Below, piece after piece: positions 6,870 through 9,510 of a stretch of 9,510 bases of DNA. Numbering within the stretch: position 1 is the first letter of the stretch; the number at the start of each line of letters is the position of its first letter. The position numbers and the translations under genes were made by a program. Source of the DNA: Deltaproteobacteria bacterium (GTDB taxonomy: Bacteria > Desulfobacterota_B > Binatia > UBA9968); assembly GCA_005879255.1 (NCBI GenBank), contig VBKY01000023.1, forward strand, positions 12,184-21,693. The letters are read 5' to 3'. The notes below the pieces were generated by a model that was not told the DNA's origin, made no database searches, and was given only the letters and a program-made list of their open reading frames with translations.

Positions 6870-7925
6870 CTAGCCGTTGATGGCAGTCATTTCCCTTAAT
6901 AGCGCTTGGATTTCCTTCGGCGTGCCCACCGTGATCCGTAAGCAATCCTGCAAGCCGGCAGCGTCGAAATAACGCACCAAAATCTTTCTCCGCTTGAGCT
7001 CTTCGTAGACGCCTCTCAGATTCTCGCCCGTCTTGCGTGCCAAAATGAAATTGGCATGCGAAGGATAGACGGCATAGCCAAGCCGCTTAAGGGCCGTCAT
7101 GAGTTTATTGCGGCTGCGCTGAATGCGACGCACATTGCGCATCATCCACGGCGTATCTTGCAACGCCGCCGACGCCGCAGTCAAACTCAACCGGTTGACA
7201 TTGTAGGAATCTTTAACCTTCATCATGCCAGAGATTATGTCCTGCGAAGCGAAAGCGAGTCCGATGCGCAGGCCCGCAAGGGAGAAAGATTTAGAAAACG
7301 TTCTGAGGACGACCAAATTCGGCAGCTGACCAATCAGCGGAATCGATGACGCCCCTTCGCTCGCGGCGAAATCGACGTAGGCTTCATCCACCACGAGAAT
7401 CCCGGAAATCGCCCGCGCGAGTCTGTCAATTTCCGCCAACGAGACTAGAGTGCCGGACGGCGCGTTGGGATTGCACAGCAAGGTGAGCGCGGCATGCTGA
7501 TCTGCCAGGGATTCTGGCAGGGAAAAATCTAGCGGAAAATCAACCCGGACAGCCACTCCATCCTGGATATCGATTAAGGTGTCGTAAAGCGAATAGGTAG
7601 GCGCCGGAAAGGCCACGCGGTCCCGCGCGCCGACAAAGCAGCGGAGGACAATCGAGAGCAGTTCGTCCGAACCGTTGCCCACCATGATGTTCGATGGGTT
7701 TACGCCATAAACGGCCGCTGCTATCGAACGCAGACTGTCACTTGAGGGCTCGGGGTACAGACGCAAGCACGGATTGATGGCTTGCCGAATTGCCGAGTAA
7801 ACCCTCGGCGAAGGCGGGTAAGGATTCTCGTTGGTATTGAGTTTGATGAATCCTTGGTCTTGGGGCTGTTCCCCCGGCACATACCCTGCCATGGCGGTGA
7901 TATTCGATCGGAAATAACGCGACAT
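6870..7925 (-). CDS. hisC: Histidinol-phosphate aminotransferase (HisC-like class I/II PLP aminotransferase)
   Basis: This complete 351-residue PLP aminotransferase matches the usual HisC length. It shows the HisC-type N-terminus AMAGYVPGEQP (11-21), the substrate loop LNTNENPYPPSP (29-40) and LYPEPSSDSLR (56-66). PLP-binding elements are GNGSDELL (83-90), CNPNAPSG (151-158, N154), VVDEAYVDF (178-186, D180 and Y183), the Schiff-base lysine K212 in TFSKSFSLAGLRIG (209-222, R220), and the C-terminal LRITVGTP (329-336). It transfers an amino group between L-glutamate and imidazole-acetol phosphate in histidine synthesis. Many HisC paralogues act instead on aromatic 2-oxo acids, and no other his gene is visible here, so a broader role is possible. 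The ATG at 7925 lacks a clear ribosome site. It leads a probable two-gene unit with the VOC gene. Confidence 0.9.
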   Translation of the reverse strand: MSRYFRSNITAMAGYVPGEQPQDQGFIKLNTNENPYPPSPRVYSAIRQAINPCLRLYPEPSSDSLRSIAAAVYGVNPSNIMVGNGSDELLSIVLRCFVGARDRVAFPAPTYSLYDTLIDIQDGVAVRVDFPLDFSLPESLADQHAALTLLCNPNAPSGTLVSLAEIDRLARAISGILVVDEAYVDFAASEGASSIPLIGQLPNLVVLRTFSKSFSLAGLRIGLAFASQDIISGMMKVKDSYNVNRLSLTAASAALQDTPWMMRNVRRIQRSRNKLMTALKRLGYAVYPSHANFILARKTGENLRGVYEELKRRKILVRYFDAAGLQDCLRITVGTPKEIQALLREMTAING

Positions 7926-8303
7926 CGAGCGAAATACTATCGGCAGAGTTTGACGTTTTCAAATTGTCCACGACTTCCCCAGCTCAAACTCGATGCCGTC
8001 CTAGTTCGAGGGTATCGGGCTCGATGGTAATAGTCAGTGAAGATCCCATGGTGAGGAAAAGAAAGGCGCCTTGACCTCCACGACGACATTTTTGTCCAGG
8101 GATTCCCAAATTTGTCCATAATTCCTCTATTTTGCCGCTTTTGCTGCGAAAACAGTCAAGCCACTATCCTCTAAGTATTTGAATTTACATAAGTTTGTAT
8201 TTAATCCGTGGCATGTTTTTGGCTATAGCGTGAGCGTTGCCGGCGCGCGTTGTTGCTTAGTAGCGACCTTCGCGGGCAAGATAGCTAGATTAAGCATTCA
8301 TTC
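7926..8303. other. Gene-free divergent spacer between hisC and the coiled-coil gene
   Basis: No reading frame in these 378 bp resembles a protein; the short open frames lack ribosome sites and protein-like composition. The half nearer the coiled-coil gene (about 8110-8220) is clearly more AT-rich than the flanking genes, as expected of a promoter zone, though I find no well-spaced -35/-10 pair. It contains the repeated TTGTCCA motif described separately and a small inverted repeat, TCGAG (8006-8010) with CTCGA (8020-8024). I see no tRNA or recognisable riboswitch. Confidence 0.6.
7964..8125. repeat. Three direct copies of TTGTCCA-N(3-4)-TTCC
   Basis: Copies are at 7964-7978 (spacer CGAC), 8092-8106 (spacer GGGA) and 8112-8125 (spacer TAA). 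The last two start exactly 20 bp apart, about two helical turns, and the first sits 39 bp upstream of the hisC start. All lie in the divergent spacer in the same orientation. The arrangement suits binding sites for a regulator of one or both flanking genes. This is inference from spacing only, and no known box is recognised. Confidence 0.4.
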
Positions 8304-9510
8304 ATGGACTCACCGAAATTTACTAAAAGCGATCCCACCGTTCTGTTGCTCAACGAGATTGATATCTTGCTGGCGCAGACCCGTCTGCTGGAACTTTACC
8401 TCAAGCAGTCACAAGCGACTGCAGCCAACGAAACGGCGCGTATTCATGAAGAATATCAAGCCGAGCTTAAGCGTCTCAGGGAGCACTCAGCCTTCGGTGA
8501 TAACGCGCAACCGCCCGCTGCGCGTCCGAGCACGACCAACGTGCCAGAACGCCACCTCGATGATATAGCGCTGCAAAATGAGCTGAGCGAGAAACAACGC
8601 GTGCTCGAGAGTCGCCACGCTGAACTGCAGAGTGCCAAAGCGGAAACCGTAATTCTCCGGGAACGTGTCGCCGAGTTGGAAATGGTCCATCAGCAAGTGG
8701 TTACGCAGGAATTTGCGATCAATCACCAGGACCTGCAGGTGGAGCTGGCCGCACTGCGCCATGAGCTCGAAAAAAATCAACAGGACTTCGAGAGACAACA
8801 GGTCATCTCCCGGACGCTTCAAGAAGGCTTAGAAGAGCAGCTCGCAAAGCTACACGACCAGCTGAGGGAACGACAATCCTCGTCACAAGGAGTCGCGACT
8901 GAGTTCCAACAGGCCATATTCGAGATCGCGGCATTACAGGGCCAGGTCGCTGAACTACGCGCGGGCCGCCAAGAAGCCCAAGCGATCGCGGCGCAAGAAC
9001 TAGAACAAACCCGCGTCCGATTCGAAGCCGAGCTTTTTAGTCTTCAAACAGCCCTCGCTATGCGGGATCGCGCGTTGCAGGAAAATGAAACCGCGATCGC
9101 CGAGCTCGAACGCAGCCTCAAGACCGACATTCTGACGCTGCGAAGCCAGCTCGAGCAGAAACAGGAGTTGGTCGAATTTCGCGACGACGAGCTGCGCGAT
9201 GCCCAGGGTCAATTGGCCGCACTTCAGCAGCGCATTGTCGAACTCGAATCCGCCGACCGCTCAGCCGTTGCCAACGCCGAGGAAATCGAGCGGATTCGTC
9301 GCTCCTTCGACGACGAACTTACGGCTTTGCAACGTGAAGTGTCCACGAGAGAAGAGCTAGCTATAACGGAACGTCAGGAAGCCGTTACCGCGGTCGAACT
9401 TGCCTTCCACAGCAAGATTCAAGCTTTGCAGCAGGAACAGGCCCGTAGCCTTGGCGTGATCGATGAGCGCGAGAATGAACTTCGCAGCGCCCGTACCGAG
9501 GCCGCAGAGC
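8304..9510 (+). CDS. Long coiled-coil protein of unknown function, 3'-partial
   Basis: The frame opens at ATG 8304, the first start after an in-frame TAG at 8286-8288, and stays open for 402 codons to the right edge. The N-terminus is a leucine-rich amphipathic helix (about 11-60; TVLLLNEIDILLAQTRLLEL). Next comes a Pro-containing linker (about 63-85), then continuous Gln/Glu/Arg/Ala-rich heptad sequence from about 86 to the end. There is no signal peptide or membrane segment, so it is likely cytoplasmic. Related blocks recur, for example VRFEAELFSLQTAL (238-251), RSFDDELTALQREV (333-346) and AFHSKIQALQQEQA (367-380), suggesting growth by internal duplication. No strong ribosome site is seen. 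Similar coiled coils serve as spacers or rulers in SMC-like, polarity or polysaccharide-assembly proteins, and a catalytic domain may follow beyond the edge. The gene is real on codon and composition grounds; its function is unknown. Confidence 0.8.
   Translation, partial: MDSPKFTKSDPTVLLLNEIDILLAQTRLLELYLKQSQATAANETARIHEEYQAELKRLREHSAFGDNAQPPAARPSTTNVPERHLDDIALQNELSEKQRVLESRHAELQSAKAETVILRERVAELEMVHQQVVTQEFAINHQDLQVELAALRHELEKNQQDFERQQVISRTLQEGLEEQLAKLHDQLRERQSSSQGVATEFQQAIFEIAALQGQVAELRAGRQEAQAIAAQELEQTRVRFEAELFSLQTALAMRDRALQENETAIAELERSLKTDILTLRSQLEQKQELVEFRDDELRDAQGQLAALQQRIVELESADRSAVANAEEIERIRRSFDDELTALQREVSTREELAITERQEAVTAVELAFHSKIQALQQEQARSLGVIDERENELRSARTEAAE

Noticed and set aside
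6847..6945. A 33-residue N-terminal extension of the VOC protein
   Set aside because: It lies inside the end of hisC, has no VOC-like sequence, and the AAAGGAG site points to the ATG at 6846.
8179..8568. A 129-codon open frame on the + strand
   Set aside because: It overlaps the longer coiled-coil frame starting at 8304, has mixed composition and no ribosome site. The coiled-coil frame is open to the edge and protein-like throughout.
1..9510. CRISPR array, IS element, tRNA/rRNA, toxin-antitoxin or other defence island
   Set aside because: I saw no regularly spaced repeats, transposase, terminal inverted repeats, cloverleaf or recognisable defence domains. RecD2 is a housekeeping repair helicase.

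Overview
The window is bacterial chromosomal DNA, moderately GC-rich, with densely packed genes. It has no phage, IS, CRISPR, tRNA or rRNA signal. The gene mix (a bacterial ionotropic-glutamate-receptor-like channel, a COG2159 amidohydrolase beside a maleate-isomerase-like protein, a RecD2 helicase, a CNNM/CorC transporter, and a HisC-VOC pair) and the good AGGAG ribosome sites suggest an uncultured Gram-negative soil or water bacterium of the broad deltaproteobacterial/Binatota/Rokubacteria type. That placement is an inference from gene content and is weak.

Layout. Positions 1-749 (+) hold the 3' part of an iGluR-like channel whose pore loop lacks the K+ signature. Positions 898-2696 (+) hold two genes joined by an ATGA overlap: a metal-dependent amidohydrolase and a two-cysteine maleate isomerase/Asp-Glu racemase-family enzyme, probably steps of one small-acid or aromatic catabolic route. 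Positions 2693-4945 (-) encode a full-length RecD2-type helicase starting at TTG. Its stop codon overlaps that of the isomerase gene. Positions 5163-6406 (+) are a CNNM/CorC (hemolysin-family) membrane protein whose C-terminal CorC_HlyC domain is broken by a frame change plus loss of about a dozen codons. The ORF ends at 6290, and the rest of the domain survives in another frame to 6406. Positions 6433-7925 (-) are a two-gene unit, hisC followed by a small VOC (glyoxalase-fold) protein. Positions 7926-8303 are a 378-bp gene-free divergent spacer carrying three copies of a TTGTCCA-TTCC motif. From 8304 (+) a long coiled-coil protein runs off the right edge with at least 402 codons.

The most notable points are the non-K+ pore sequence of the channel, the damaged CorC_HlyC domain, the repeated motif in the divergent spacer, and the unidentified coiled-coil protein. 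I found no convincing new defence or mobile system here.
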